A DNA stretch of 64,000 bases from Bacteroidota bacterium (GTDB lineage: Bacteria > Bacteroidota > Ignavibacteria > Kapaibacteriales > UBA2268), in assembly GCA_021780815.1 (NCBI GenBank), contig JAJXYC010000018.1, positions 62,001-126,000 of the forward strand, in the 5' to 3' direction. Both the position numbers and the translations under genes were made by a program. Each line of letters begins with the position of its first letter. Position 1 is the first letter of the stretch. Below are positions 45,135 through 53,787 of this stretch, one piece after another. The notes beneath the pieces are model-generated. The model ran no database searches. It worked only from the letters and a program-made list of their open reading frames with translations, and was not told the origin of the DNA.

Positions 45135-47655
45135 TATTTTCTTCTTTTATTTCTTTTTTGTTCTTTTTAAATTCAAAAATTATAGATACAATAAATATTA
45201 AAGCAAGAAAAATATTAGAAGCAAGGCTTAAAGTTTTACCTGTATTAAATGCTTTAGAAATAAATTTCATTTCTAATTTATGTTTACCTGCTGGAATTAA
45301 AACTGACCGTAAAAGATAATCTGTCTTATAAACTGATGTCTCTTTCCCATCTATATAAGCTTTCCAGTCAGGATAATAAATTTCAGAAAGCACAAGTAAA
45401 TTATTGCCTGATGCTTGAACATTCATTGCAATATATTCATTTTGATAATTTGTGATTTTTACAGAATTCGTTGGTGCAGGTTTCTCAAAAGTAATTCCTT
45501 CTTGTTTTTCGAAGAATGCAACTTCATTAGGATTAAAATCGGCATTTTTCAAATCGTCCAAAATATCATTTTGTGTTTTAATAGCCATAGAATCCACAAA
45601 GAAAGCACGAGCAAGATATGATGGATTATAGTAAACTTTAGTTCCTGTTCTTTCGCTTTGGTAAATGGGTTTAATACCCATATTTTGGCGAGCAAGAATA
45701 TACTTAACATTAAGCAAATTCCACATAAACGGACTTGTTACATTACTTGTTGAGCCTTCCGAAGTTGCATCGAGCATATCTTGATAGACACGTAATTTAG
45801 CTGAATGGTAGCCATTTATATTTTGCAATAAATAATTAGCCGTTACATTCGGCGAAGCAGAAGCAAAATCAGCAACACGAAATACACTTTTATCTTGTTT
45901 TACAAAATCAAAAGCATCATCTTGCGGGAAAAATTGTGCTGTGAGCTTTTCTTCTGGTATATCCATTGGTCTCCAACCAACTCTCCAAAGGTCAAGTAAA
46001 AGCAAAATTAACAAAGGATAGATAAACCAACTAAATTTTATTTTACGATTCACAAAAAGATAAGCAAGATAAGATGCAATAATTACAAGGAAACCATTAA
46101 TATACCAATCACTAATCATATTGTCCCAAATAAAATCACGAAAACTTTCAGGCAATCGCAAACTTTTACTTGCTTGCATTGCTTCATAATATGCACCTTT
46201 AAAAATTAAAGAATAGATAAATCCAATAACTAAAAAAGCCACAGAACTATAAAGCATATATTTTATATATTTCTTCCCTTTTTCGTCTTGCTCTTTATTC
46301 CATTTTATAAATGAAGTTAGACCGTATCCTGCAAGTATCGGGAAAGTAAAATTAACAAGAACTAACACCATACTTGGCGCTCGGAATTTATTAAACATTG
46401 GCACGTTGTAATAAAAGAAATTATATAAAACAGGAAGAGTATATCCAAATGATAAAAGCCAAGCAAAAATTGAAATAAAAATCAAAGATTGCACAAAAAT
46501 ATCTTTTCTATTTGCAATTGCACCTAAAATAGCAAAAAAGAAAACAAAAATCCCCATATATGGAGCGGCATCTTCAAACGGTTTCTGCCCCCAATATGTA
46601 GGAATTTGCATCTTTCTACCATTAGTCTCCGGTCCATCATAACTCATCTTGCCAAATCCAAAATAATTCGGGACAAGAAAAGTAAAGGTTTCTCCGGGAG
46701 AAAATGACCATTGAGTGGCATAATTATAATCATTCCCACCATCTTTTGTTTGTTTATCTTTTGCTGTTTGAATAACCGATGCTGAACCCCGTGTAGAATA
46801 AGGTGTATATTCTTTTATACTTAAATATCTATCAGCTGAAAGTAAAAATGAAATGCCAAAGGCAAAAATTAGAACTAATGCCGGTTTCACTATTGACATT
46901 ACATTTTCTTTTTTCAATAATTTTGCAATAAATCCATAAGCCAAATAAATACTAAAAGCTATCACACCATAAAAAATCATTTGTACGTGAGTTGCTTCTA
47001 ACATTATATGAACAGCAAATACAATCAAAACAGCATAAAACCACGAGAATTTCTTTGTTAATTTCTCCATAAACAAGAAAATCCAAGGATACATTGAATA
47101 AACAACAGGTTTAGTATTATGTCCAATCATCATCCAAATTACTATGCCAGTAGAAAAAACTGCAGCAAGAGTAGAGAACAAAGAAACTAATTCATTATGT
47201 TTCTTTTCTTTCATTAAGAAGAACATACCAAAGGCAAAAATCACATAATGAAAAGCAATTCGGGCTTCATCACTTCCAAAGAGAACTCCAAATTGTTCTG
47301 TTACAGTAAAGTAAATTTTAGAAGTAAAATCCCACAATCTTTCACCTGTAAGTAAAAGTGAAGCAAAACTTGGCATTCCGCTAAAAATATAAGGTATCCA
47401 CAATGGGAAATTCCCATCTTTTTGGGCTTTGGCTAAATACTCCTTAAAACTTAATGAGGCAACCGTATCCGAAGCATTGAATCCATTCCCAAAAATTCCT
47501 GCCCCAAAAAATATAAAAATTAAAATAAAGAGTATCAGCATAATAAACCAATTCTTACGAAAAATTTCGGGGATTGATTTGTCTCTAAATTCATAGTTTG
47601 CTGTTTTACTAACCACTTTTTTTGGTTCATTGGTTTTCTTTGTATTTGTTGCCAT
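45124..47655 (-). CDS. YfhO-family multi-spanning membrane protein
   Basis: Large membrane protein of 843 residues with a family-typical C-terminal extracytoplasmic domain. Many hydrophobic segments (about 12-14) fill residues 30-530, followed by a globular end containing VLSEIYYPDWKAYIDGKE and RSVLIPAGKHKLEMKF, which is the hallmark of YfhO/GtrC-like proteins. These are thought to glycosylate or process cell-envelope lipids or teichoic acid analogues. The N-terminus has a short Lys-rich cytosolic segment. First gene before folP, with which it overlaps. Confidence 0.82.
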   Translation of the reverse strand: MATNTKKTNEPKKVVSKTANYEFRDKSIPEIFRKNWFIMLILFILIFIFFGAGIFGNGFNASDTVASLSFKEYLAKAQKDGNFPLWIPYIFSGMPSFASLLLTGERLWDFTSKIYFTVTEQFGVLFGSDEARIAFHYVIFAFGMFFLMKEKKHNELVSLFSTLAAVFSTGIVIWMMIGHNTKPVVYSMYPWIFLFMEKLTKKFSWFYAVLIVFAVHIMLEATHVQMIFYGVIAFSIYLAYGFIAKLLKKENVMSIVKPALVLIFAFGISFLLSADRYLSIKEYTPYSTRGSASVIQTAKDKQTKDGGNDYNYATQWSFSPGETFTFLVPNYFGFGKMSYDGPETNGRKMQIPTYWGQKPFEDAAPYMGIFVFFFAILGAIANRKDIFVQSLIFISIFAWLLSFGYTLPVLYNFFYYNVPMFNKFRAPSMVLVLVNFTFPILAGYGLTSFIKWNKEQDEKGKKYIKYMLYSSVAFLVIGFIYSLIFKGAYYEAMQASKSLRLPESFRDFIWDNMISDWYINGFLVIIASYLAYLFVNRKIKFSWFIYPLLILLLLDLWRVGWRPMDIPEEKLTAQFFPQDDAFDFVKQDKSVFRVADFASASPNVTANYLLQNINGYHSAKLRVYQDMLDATSEGSTSNVTSPFMWNLLNVKYILARQNMGIKPIYQSERTGTKVYYNPSYLARAFFVDSMAIKTQNDILDDLKNADFNPNEVAFFEKQEGITFEKPAPTNSVKITNYQNEYIAMNVQASGNNLLVLSEIYYPDWKAYIDGKETSVYKTDYLLRSVLIPAGKHKLEMKFISKAFNTGKTLSLASNIFLALIFIVSIIFEFKKNKKEIKEENNEM

Positions 47656-47743
47656 TTGTTTTGAATATATTTAAATTTACAAAATATTATTTTCAAAATT
47701 AATTGAATTTATATTAATAAAAAATTTTTTTTGGAAAAATACG

Positions 47744-47751
47744 TAATTTTG
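47744..47751 (+). promoter_or_regulatory. TAnnTTTG promoter box before rsfS
   Basis: TAATTTTG in ACGTAATTTTGTTT, 57 bases ahead of the rsfS start. A -33 TTTG is not optimally spaced. Confidence 0.45.
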
Positions 47752-47807
47752 TTTATAAAAAAATGTGTAATTAAGAAATTTATATTTAAATAAAGAAAAG
47801 AGGGAAA

Positions 47808-48239
47808 TTGATAAAATTAATAAAACCCCGTTCAGCAAAGACATTAGCAACTAATATTGCAAAAATTGCAATGAGCAAGTTAGCAACCGACATATTGATT
47901 GTAGATTTAACAAAAGTAGATTTTGCCCCTTGTGAATATTTTGTGATTTGTTCAACACTTTCAACACCACAAACAAAAGCAGTTTTTGAAGAAATCTATT
48001 ATGACATTAAACATTTTGATATTCCTTTACCAAAAGTTGAAGGATTAGATTCATCAGAGTGGATTTTGTTGGATTATTTTGATGTTGTTGTGCATATTAT
48101 GACCGAAGAAATCCGTAATTATTATAAACTTGAAAAACTTTGGTCTGATGCAAAATTTTACACTTTAAATGAAAATAATGATTTGGTTGTATTCCGAAAA
48201 GAACAATTAAAAAAGATGTATCTTGCTCCAACTGTTTAA
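47808..48239 (+). CDS. rsfS: Ribosomal silencing factor RsfS
   Basis: Binds ribosomal protein L14 and blocks subunit joining under starvation. The 143 residues show the family block DILIVDLTKVDFAPCEYFVI, then VEGLDSSEWILLDYFDVVVH and EIRNYYKLEKLWSDA. It starts at a TTG (47808) preceded by AGAGG, and no ATG lies in the right place. argS follows 39 bases downstream. RsfS is sometimes called Iojap; a role in silencing is family knowledge, not shown here. Confidence 0.93.
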   Translation: MIKLIKPRSAKTLATNIAKIAMSKLATDILIVDLTKVDFAPCEYFVICSTLSTPQTKAVFEEIYYDIKHFDIPLPKVEGLDSSEWILLDYFDVVVHIMTEEIRNYYKLEKLWSDAKFYTLNENNDLVVFRKEQLKKMYLAPTV

Positions 48240-48278
48240 TTTATTAACTTTTTACAAATATTTTATTCTATTTTGTTT

Positions 48279-49919
48279 ATGATTAAAACTTATTTATCCA
48301 ACCTGCTAAAAGAAGCATTAGAAAAACTGAAAATTGATAATTATACGCTAAATTTGGATTATCCAAAAAATCTAGAAAATGGAGATTTATCAACAAATAT
48401 TGCTATGACGCTTGCAAAACCTTTAAAAAAATCTCCTAAACAAATTGCCCAAGATATTATTGATAATTTACATTACGATAAAAGTTTAATTTCTAAAATT
48501 GAAATTGCAGGCAATGGATTTATTAATTTTACTTTTTCGGCTGTATTTTACCATAAATTATTAGAGCAAATTGCTAATTATGGGCAAAATTTCGGGAAAC
48601 AAGAAATTGGTAAAGATAAAAAAGTAATTGTTGAATATGTAAGTGCTAATCCAACTGGGCTGTTACATCTCGGACATGGACGGAATGCTATCATAGGCGA
48701 TACTCTTGCCAATTTATATGAGTGGCTGGGATATGATGTTACTCGTGAATATTATTTTAACAACGCCGGGAATCAAATGCGAAATCTGGCTAAATCAATT
48801 TATGCAAGATATAGGCAAATTCTTGATAATCCTAATTATCCGTTTCCTGAAGATGGATACTTCGGCGATTATATTATTCAAATTGCGAAAGATTTTATTG
48901 CAAAGAATGGAGATAAAGTTATAGAAGCAACTGATGAAAATTTGAAAGTTTTCCAAAAATTTGGTGAAGAATGGAATTTTATTGGCATCAAAAATACTTT
49001 AAATAGATTAAATGTAAATCAAAGTTCGTACTTTAATGAAAACTCATTATATGAAGATGGGAAAATAAAAGCACTTTTAGAAGAATTGCACCAAAAGGAT
49101 TTGACCTACGAAAAAGATGGTGCTATCTGGCTAAAATTAACTAAATTAGGCTTAGAAGATGATAGAGTTGCAGTAAAAACAACAGGGGAACCAACATATC
49201 GGTTGCCCGATATTGCATATCACAGAGAAAAGTTTTTGCGTGGGTTTGATGAAATAGTAGATATTTTTGGTGCTGACCATATTGCTACTGTACCCGATGT
49301 TTTAGCAACTGTTAAAGCTTTGGGGTTTGATACAAAGAAAGTCAAAGTGGTTATTCATCAATTTGTTACCTTAACTGAAAATGGACAGCAAGTAAAGATG
49401 TCAAAACGGTCGGGCAAGAGTTATACATTAGATGAACTTATCGATGAAGTAGGTGCCGATGTGGTTAGATTCTTTTTATTGATGCGGGGTGTTAATACTC
49501 ATTTAGAATTTGATTTAAATCTCGCAAAAGAACAAAGTGATAAAAACCCTGTTTTTTATTTACAATATGCTTATGCTAGAATTTCTTCTATTTTACAAAA
49601 AGTTAAAGAACAAGAAATAAGTATATCTAATTCTATAGATTTTTCAAAGTTACAAGAAAAAGTAGAATTAGATTTGATTAAGAAAATCTCGGATTTCCCA
49701 AAAATTATTTATGATGCTTGTGAAAAAAATGAACCACATATATTATCTGATTATTTAAAAGAATTATCAACAATTTTCCATAATTTTTATCATCATTGCA
49801 GAATTATTGGAGAAAGTGAAGGAATTTTTGTTGCTCGGTTGAAACTTGCTCAAATTACACAAATTACAATAAAAAATGGATTAGATATATTAGGAATATC
49901 TAGTCCCGAAAAAATGTAG
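48279..49919 (+). CDS. argS: Arginine--tRNA ligase
   Basis: Class I synthetase charging tRNA-Arg, 546 residues from ATG 48279 (a TTG two codons earlier is possible). The N-terminal Add-1 domain covers about 1-110. HIGH motif appears as HLGH in SANPTGLLHLGHGRNAI and the second motif as VKMSKRSGK. The DALR anticodon-binding end is at the C-terminus. Length is normal. It follows rsfS on the plus strand and converges on the TauE-like gene. Confidence 0.96.
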   Translation: MIKTYLSNLLKEALEKLKIDNYTLNLDYPKNLENGDLSTNIAMTLAKPLKKSPKQIAQDIIDNLHYDKSLISKIEIAGNGFINFTFSAVFYHKLLEQIANYGQNFGKQEIGKDKKVIVEYVSANPTGLLHLGHGRNAIIGDTLANLYEWLGYDVTREYYFNNAGNQMRNLAKSIYARYRQILDNPNYPFPEDGYFGDYIIQIAKDFIAKNGDKVIEATDENLKVFQKFGEEWNFIGIKNTLNRLNVNQSSYFNENSLYEDGKIKALLEELHQKDLTYEKDGAIWLKLTKLGLEDDRVAVKTTGEPTYRLPDIAYHREKFLRGFDEIVDIFGADHIATVPDVLATVKALGFDTKKVKVVIHQFVTLTENGQQVKMSKRSGKSYTLDELIDEVGADVVRFFLLMRGVNTHLEFDLNLAKEQSDKNPVFYLQYAYARISSILQKVKEQEISISNSIDFSKLQEKVELDLIKKISDFPKIIYDACEKNEPHILSDYLKELSTIFHNFYHHCRIIGESEGIFVARLKLAQITQITIKNGLDILGISSPEKM

Positions 49920-49952
49920 ATTTGTTGAAACTAAAAAATATTTATAAGGAAT

Positions 49953-50315
49953 TTATTTTTCCAAGAATATTTTAATAGCATAAATAAGCAAAAAAACGGC
50001 AAATATTTTTTTAATTACCTGAGCTGGTAATGTAATTGCAAGTTTGGAAGAATAGTAGCTGCTAACAATAAAAGCAACTGCCATTATACTCGCCGCTTTC
50101 AAATCAACAAACCCAGCTTTGTAATAATTGATAACAGCCAAAATTCCCACCGGTGGCAAAAGTAATCCAAGCGAAGTTCCTTGAGCTTGCTTTTGAGAAA
50201 AATCTAGGAATAGGACTAATGCGGGAATTACAACAAGTCCACCTCCTATACCAGAAAGTCCGCTCATAAAGCCAGCGGCTGTACCAATTAAAATTAATAT
50301 AACAATTTCAAGCAT
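49953..50315 (-). CDS. Short TauE/SafE-like membrane protein
   Basis: A 120-residue protein equal to half of a typical TauE/SafE transporter (about 250). It has a GFMSGLSGIGGGLVVIPALV block, GTSLGLLLPPVGILAVINYY and a terminal hydrophobic helix. The four or so membrane segments could assemble as a dimer. It follows the phosphofructokinase gene by 33 bases. The family exports sulfur compounds or is of unknown role; the substrate here is unknown. No frameshift at the ends suggests a truncation. Confidence 0.75.
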   Translation of the reverse strand: MLEIVILILIGTAAGFMSGLSGIGGGLVVIPALVLFLDFSQKQAQGTSLGLLLPPVGILAVINYYKAGFVDLKAASIMAVAFIVSSYYSSKLAITLPAQVIKKIFAVFLLIYAIKIFLEK

Positions 50316-50348
50316 TTATTTTTATTTTTATATTGAAAATAAATAAAA

Positions 50349-51554
50349 TTACATATATCTGTGTACTTTACCTGTTTGCAAATTATATTTTGGTTGATAT
50401 TCTTCTGGGATTCTACCAAAACAAACACCCAAAGATTCATGGAAAGAAACTTCATCTAAATCTACAAATCTTTGTTTAATAGCTTCTTCTGTTGGTATAT
50501 AAGTAATTAAAGTAGATTCAACACCAACAACAGTAACACCATAAATTCCAGATTTCATAAGATGCACAGCGGCACCACCTGCTTGTTTACCAAATGTTAC
50601 ATCATAAGCACTTGTTGCACCAGCACGCACAAGATGACCAAGCGATACTTCCCGAATTTCAGGATACATATATATTCCTTCAACATAGATTCCTTCTTGT
50701 TGCAAAACTGTCTTCCAATCTGGGTCTTGCTTTGTATAATGTTCTAATTGCGTTCTTATAAATTTGCCAACTCCTGATAAGCGTTGATGCCCAAAAGAAT
50801 CAGTTGAGACTGTGTCCGTAAAATATTTACCTTCTTTGTTTTTTACTCCTTCGGCAGCAACAATAATATAAGTTGAACCACGAACATCACTATTGACTAA
50901 TCGGTTGATGTAAGTTTTTTTGAAATGTTGATAAAGAATTTCATAATCAACTTCTACTTCTGGAATTAAAATAGCATCAGCATCAGCTCCAAGCCCACCA
51001 CGAAAAGCAGTATGACCTGCATAACGTCCAAAAACTTCAATTATTAAAGCCCGATTGTGTGTTAATCCAGTTGTACGCAGATCATCTGTAAATTTAGCAA
51101 TTCTATTGATTGTAGAATCGCCTCCTACTGAATAGGTTTGTAAATCTAAATCCATTGTCTTTGGGACGTGAATACATTTTATACCTTGTTTTAGCAAATC
51201 AACAACCACCGAACCTGTATCGTCACCCCCAGCAATAATTAATCCATCTATATTGTGTTTTTTCAACCCTGTTTTAATCTTTTCATATTTGTCTGGGTCA
51301 TTTATTTTGCTTATTTTTACTCTTGAATGCCCGGCTTCAGAACCTGCAACTCCCGAATGTATTTTATCGGCACGAGAAATATCAATTGTAACTAAATTTA
51401 AATTTTCTAAATTGTAAAGTCCCGCATATCCATTAGGTATTAAAGTTGCTTCTATTCCTAAATGGTGTGCCATTCTTGCGGCACCAATTATCACGGCGTT
51501 TAATCCTCCGCAATCTCCGCCTGATGTTATTATTCCTATCTTTTTCATTTCCAT
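50349..51554 (-). CDS. pfkA: 6-phosphofructokinase, probably PPi-dependent
   Basis: Phosphorylates fructose 6-phosphate in glycolysis. From ATG 51554 there are 401 residues; a TTG eight codons upstream (51578) is the longest frame but less likely, and MKKIG two codons downstream is also possible. GIITSGGDCGGLNAVI is the phosphoryl-donor loop. Two features point to diphosphate rather than ATP as donor: GGDD at 109-112 (ATP enzymes have GGDG) and a lysine in VPKTMDLDL (K132) next to the active site. The usual TIDND reads TMDLD. The fructose-phosphate binding EVFGRYAGH and RPT-like segments match. Donor choice is inferred from family rules. Confidence 0.88.
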   Translation of the reverse strand: MEMKKIGIITSGGDCGGLNAVIIGAARMAHHLGIEATLIPNGYAGLYNLENLNLVTIDISRADKIHSGVAGSEAGHSRVKISKINDPDKYEKIKTGLKKHNIDGLIIAGGDDTGSVVVDLLKQGIKCIHVPKTMDLDLQTYSVGGDSTINRIAKFTDDLRTTGLTHNRALIIEVFGRYAGHTAFRGGLGADADAILIPEVEVDYEILYQHFKKTYINRLVNSDVRGSTYIIVAAEGVKNKEGKYFTDTVSTDSFGHQRLSGVGKFIRTQLEHYTKQDPDWKTVLQQEGIYVEGIYMYPEIREVSLGHLVRAGATSAYDVTFGKQAGGAAVHLMKSGIYGVTVVGVESTLITYIPTEEAIKQRFVDLDEVSFHESLGVCFGRIPEEYQPKYNLQTGKVHRYM

Positions 51555-51589
51555 TCTTCTTTTATATATTTTATGCAATTAATAAAATA

Positions 51590-51621
51590 CAAAAATAACA
51601 TATTAAATTAAATATAATCAA
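51590..51621 (-). promoter_or_regulatory. Promoter of pfkA
   Basis: On the minus strand TTG (complement of 51619-51621), a 21-base gap, then TATTTTTG (complement of 51590-51597). This fits the TTG-N(17-23)-TAnnTTTG rule. The pfkA start lies 36 bases further on. Confidence 0.65.
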
Positions 51622-51830
51622 TTAATTGCTTTAAAAATACGTGCTCTTAATGAAGACAATTTTTGAAATAGTTGTGAAAAAATTTTTTTTGATGTTTAGA
51701 TTAGACTAATAAAGTTGAAATTAATATTGAATAAACAATACCTCCCAATTATTCAAACTTACTTCAATCCTAAATTTATTGCATAATATTTGGAATTTCT
51801 GTAGTCTCTAAAAATAAAAAAATAAAAAAA

Positions 51831-51862
51831 TTTGTATAATTAAAAAATTCTTCGTAATTTTG
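51831..51862 (+). promoter_or_regulatory. Promoter of tRNA-Gln
   Basis: TTTG at 51831-51834, 20 bases, then TAATTTTG at 51855-51862. The tRNA starts 16 bases after the -7 box. Confidence 0.75.
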
Positions 51863-51878
51863 TATTCTAAAATTTTAC

Positions 51879-51950
51879 TGGGGTGTGGCCAAGTGGTAAG
51901 GCAGCGGATTTTGGTTCCGCCATTCAGAGGTTCGAGTCCTTTCACCCCAG
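51879..51950 (+). tRNA. tRNA-Gln (anticodon TTG)
   Basis: 72 bases. The acceptor TGGGGTG pairs with CACCCCA and the discriminator is G. The anticodon stem GCGGA/TCCGC encloses TTTTGGT, giving anticodon TTG (reads CAA). T arm AGAGGTTCGAGTCCTTT. No encoded CCA. The prs ATG follows 18 bases later with no terminator, so tRNA and mRNA are likely cotranscribed. Confidence 0.95.
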
Positions 51951-51968
51951 CTTTTTTTATTAATAGTT

Positions 51969-52910
51969 ATGCACGACTTTAAGATAGCAACGGGACGTTC
52001 TAATCCTGAATTAGCAAATAGAGTAGCTAATATTCTTGGAATTGATTTATCTGAAACCAAGATACAAAATTTTAGCGATGGTGAGATTTGGGTAAAATTT
52101 GAGGATAATGTCCGTGGAATTGATTTATTTATTATACAATCCACTTTTCCCCCATCCGACAACATCTTTGAATTGTTGATGTTGATTGATGCTGCAAAAC
52201 GAGCATCTGTAAAAAGAGTAACTGCCGTTATTCCCTACTATGGTTATTCTCGCCAAGACAGAAAAGACCAGCCAAGAGTATCTATTACTGCTAAACTTGT
52301 TGCAAATCTTCTTGAACGTGCCGGAGCAGATAGAGTTATCACTATTGATTTACACTCTTCTCAAATTCAAGGGTTCTTTGATATTCCATTAGACAACATC
52401 TACGCATCGCCAGTTTTATTAAAAGCTGCAAGGGAATTAGGGCTTAACCCAGTTGCAGTTGCCGCTCCTGATATGGGTTCGGTTAAAACTGCTCGTGCCT
52501 ATGCAAAAAAACTTGACAACGCTAACCTCGTTATCATCGATAAAAGAAGACCTGTCCATAATGTTGCCGAAGTGATGCATATAATCGGAGAACCTGCTAA
52601 TAAACACGTATTTATTGTTGATGATATGATTGACACGGGAACGACTTTTATTAACTGTGCTGAAGCCATAAAAGAAAAAGGCGCTCTCGATATTTATGGA
52701 ATTTGTGTCCACCCTGTTCTATCAGGTAGTGCAATCGATAAAATCAACAATTCCGAAGCAGTGAAAAATGTATTTGTTACTGATACTATTCCTTTGAGAA
52801 AAAGTTCTGATAAATTTATTGTTGCTTCTGTTGCGGAATTATTAGCTGAGGCTATCATTAGAACTCATGACAATCGCTCTATCTCTTCACTTTTTGAAAT
52901 TGAAAGATAA
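51969..52910 (+). CDS. prs: Ribose-phosphate pyrophosphokinase (PRPP synthase)
   Basis: Makes PRPP from ribose 5-phosphate and ATP for purine, pyrimidine, histidine and NAD synthesis. The 313 residues carry FKIATGRSNPELANRVANIL, YYGYSRQDRKDQPRVSITAK (ATP-binding flexible loop), VITIDLHSSQIQGFF, and the PRPP-binding VFIVDDMIDTGTTF. The end DNRSISSLFE is typical. It lies between tRNA-Gln and rplY in one likely transcript; prs-rplY linkage is common. Confidence 0.97.
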   Translation: MHDFKIATGRSNPELANRVANILGIDLSETKIQNFSDGEIWVKFEDNVRGIDLFIIQSTFPPSDNIFELLMLIDAAKRASVKRVTAVIPYYGYSRQDRKDQPRVSITAKLVANLLERAGADRVITIDLHSSQIQGFFDIPLDNIYASPVLLKAARELGLNPVAVAAPDMGSVKTARAYAKKLDNANLVIIDKRRPVHNVAEVMHIIGEPANKHVFIVDDMIDTGTTFINCAEAIKEKGALDIYGICVHPVLSGSAIDKINNSEAVKNVFVTDTIPLRKSSDKFIVASVAELLAEAIIRTHDNRSISSLFEIER

Positions 52911-52991
52911 TTAGCAGTAATTTATATTTTTTTATTTTATATTTTTTTGAGAAAAAAATTTTTGTTTTATAAAATAAATTTGGAGTTCCAA

Positions 52992-53555
52992 ATGTTACAA
53001 ATTGATTTAAAAACATTCCCGAGAGAAACGGGGAGAAAAATTGCAAAAGAATTACGCCAAAACGATTTCGTCCCTTGCGTTTTTTATGCAAAAGGAAAAG
53101 AAAACATTAATTTCTATGCAAAAGCAAAGGATTTAAAACCGATTGTTTACACAGCTCACAAACCTATTGTAAAACTTTATGTGAACGATGCAACTGAACC
53201 AATTGATTGTATCGTGAAAGATATTGTTTTTGACCCTGTAACAGATAAAATTATGCATATTGACTTTTTAGGATTATTACCTAACCACCTAGTAAAAGTT
53301 GAATTACCTGTTATTCTCGTAGGAACACCTATTGGTGCCAGATTAGGAGGAAAATTAACCCAGGTTATTCATAAAATTGGTCTTATTACTACACCTGAAC
53401 TTTTAACAAGTTCTATTGAAATCGATATTGCGACACTCAATATTGGGCAACAGTTGCAAGTAAAAGATATTGAAAAAGAAGGCTGGAAATTTACTCTTCC
53501 TCCAAGTGCTTTGATTTGTTCAGTTTCTGCAACAAGAGTAGCAGAAGGCAAATAA
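52992..53555 (+). CDS. rplY: 50S ribosomal protein L25 (Ctc form)
   Basis: 5S-rRNA-binding ribosomal protein with the C-terminal TL5/Ctc extension. From ATG 52992 there are 187 residues; an upstream TTG would add 15. The N-terminal L25 core starts LQIDLKTFPRETGRKIAKEL, followed by RQNDFVPCVFYAKGKEN, and VKDIVFDPVTDKIMHIDFLG. The extra beta domain (VELPVILVGTPIGARLGGKL) follows. GGAG lies upstream of the ATG. It follows prs. Confidence 0.95.
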   Translation: MLQIDLKTFPRETGRKIAKELRQNDFVPCVFYAKGKENINFYAKAKDLKPIVYTAHKPIVKLYVNDATEPIDCIVKDIVFDPVTDKIMHIDFLGLLPNHLVKVELPVILVGTPIGARLGGKLTQVIHKIGLITTPELLTSSIEIDIATLNIGQQLQVKDIEKEGWKFTLPPSALICSVSATRVAEGK

Positions 53556-53609
53556 GGAAAATTCCTCTCATCTCAGCCTACAACACAAAAATAAATTAAA
53601 CAACATTCT

Positions 53610-53648
53610 AAATCTCCAACTGCTAATGAGCAATTGGAGATTTTTCAT
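53610..53648 (+). terminator. Terminator after rplY
   Basis: Stem AAATCTCCAA (53610-53619) with TTGGAGATTT (53634-53643) and a further TT on the 3' side. Placed 54 bases past the rplY stop. Confidence 0.8.
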
Positions 53649-53726
53649 TATGCACTTTTTTCCATTTGATTCAGCACTTATATCTTTACAAATTTTGAGC
53701 AAAAGGTAAAAGGGGTGGAATAGAAG

Positions 53727-53767
53727 AATCCTCTAAATTCTTTTTTTCTTAAAACATTTAGAGGATT
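53727..53767. terminator. Inverted repeat at the 3' end of the rubrerythrin gene
   Basis: Perfect 12-bp arms AATCCTCTAAAT (53727-53738) and ATTTAGAGGATT (53756-53767). It lies 21 bases past the rubrerythrin stop on the minus strand and probably ends that transcript, though neither side has a long T-run. Confidence 0.6.
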
Positions 53768-53787
53768 TTGTCGTGAAATAATTTTAC

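Larger units (their letters stand above)
51555..51878. other. Intergenic region between pfkA and tRNA-Gln
   Basis: About 320 AT-rich bases with a promoter for each side, listed separately. No open frame, hairpin with T-run, or RNA gene stands out in the middle (51625-51830). Confidence 0.5.
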
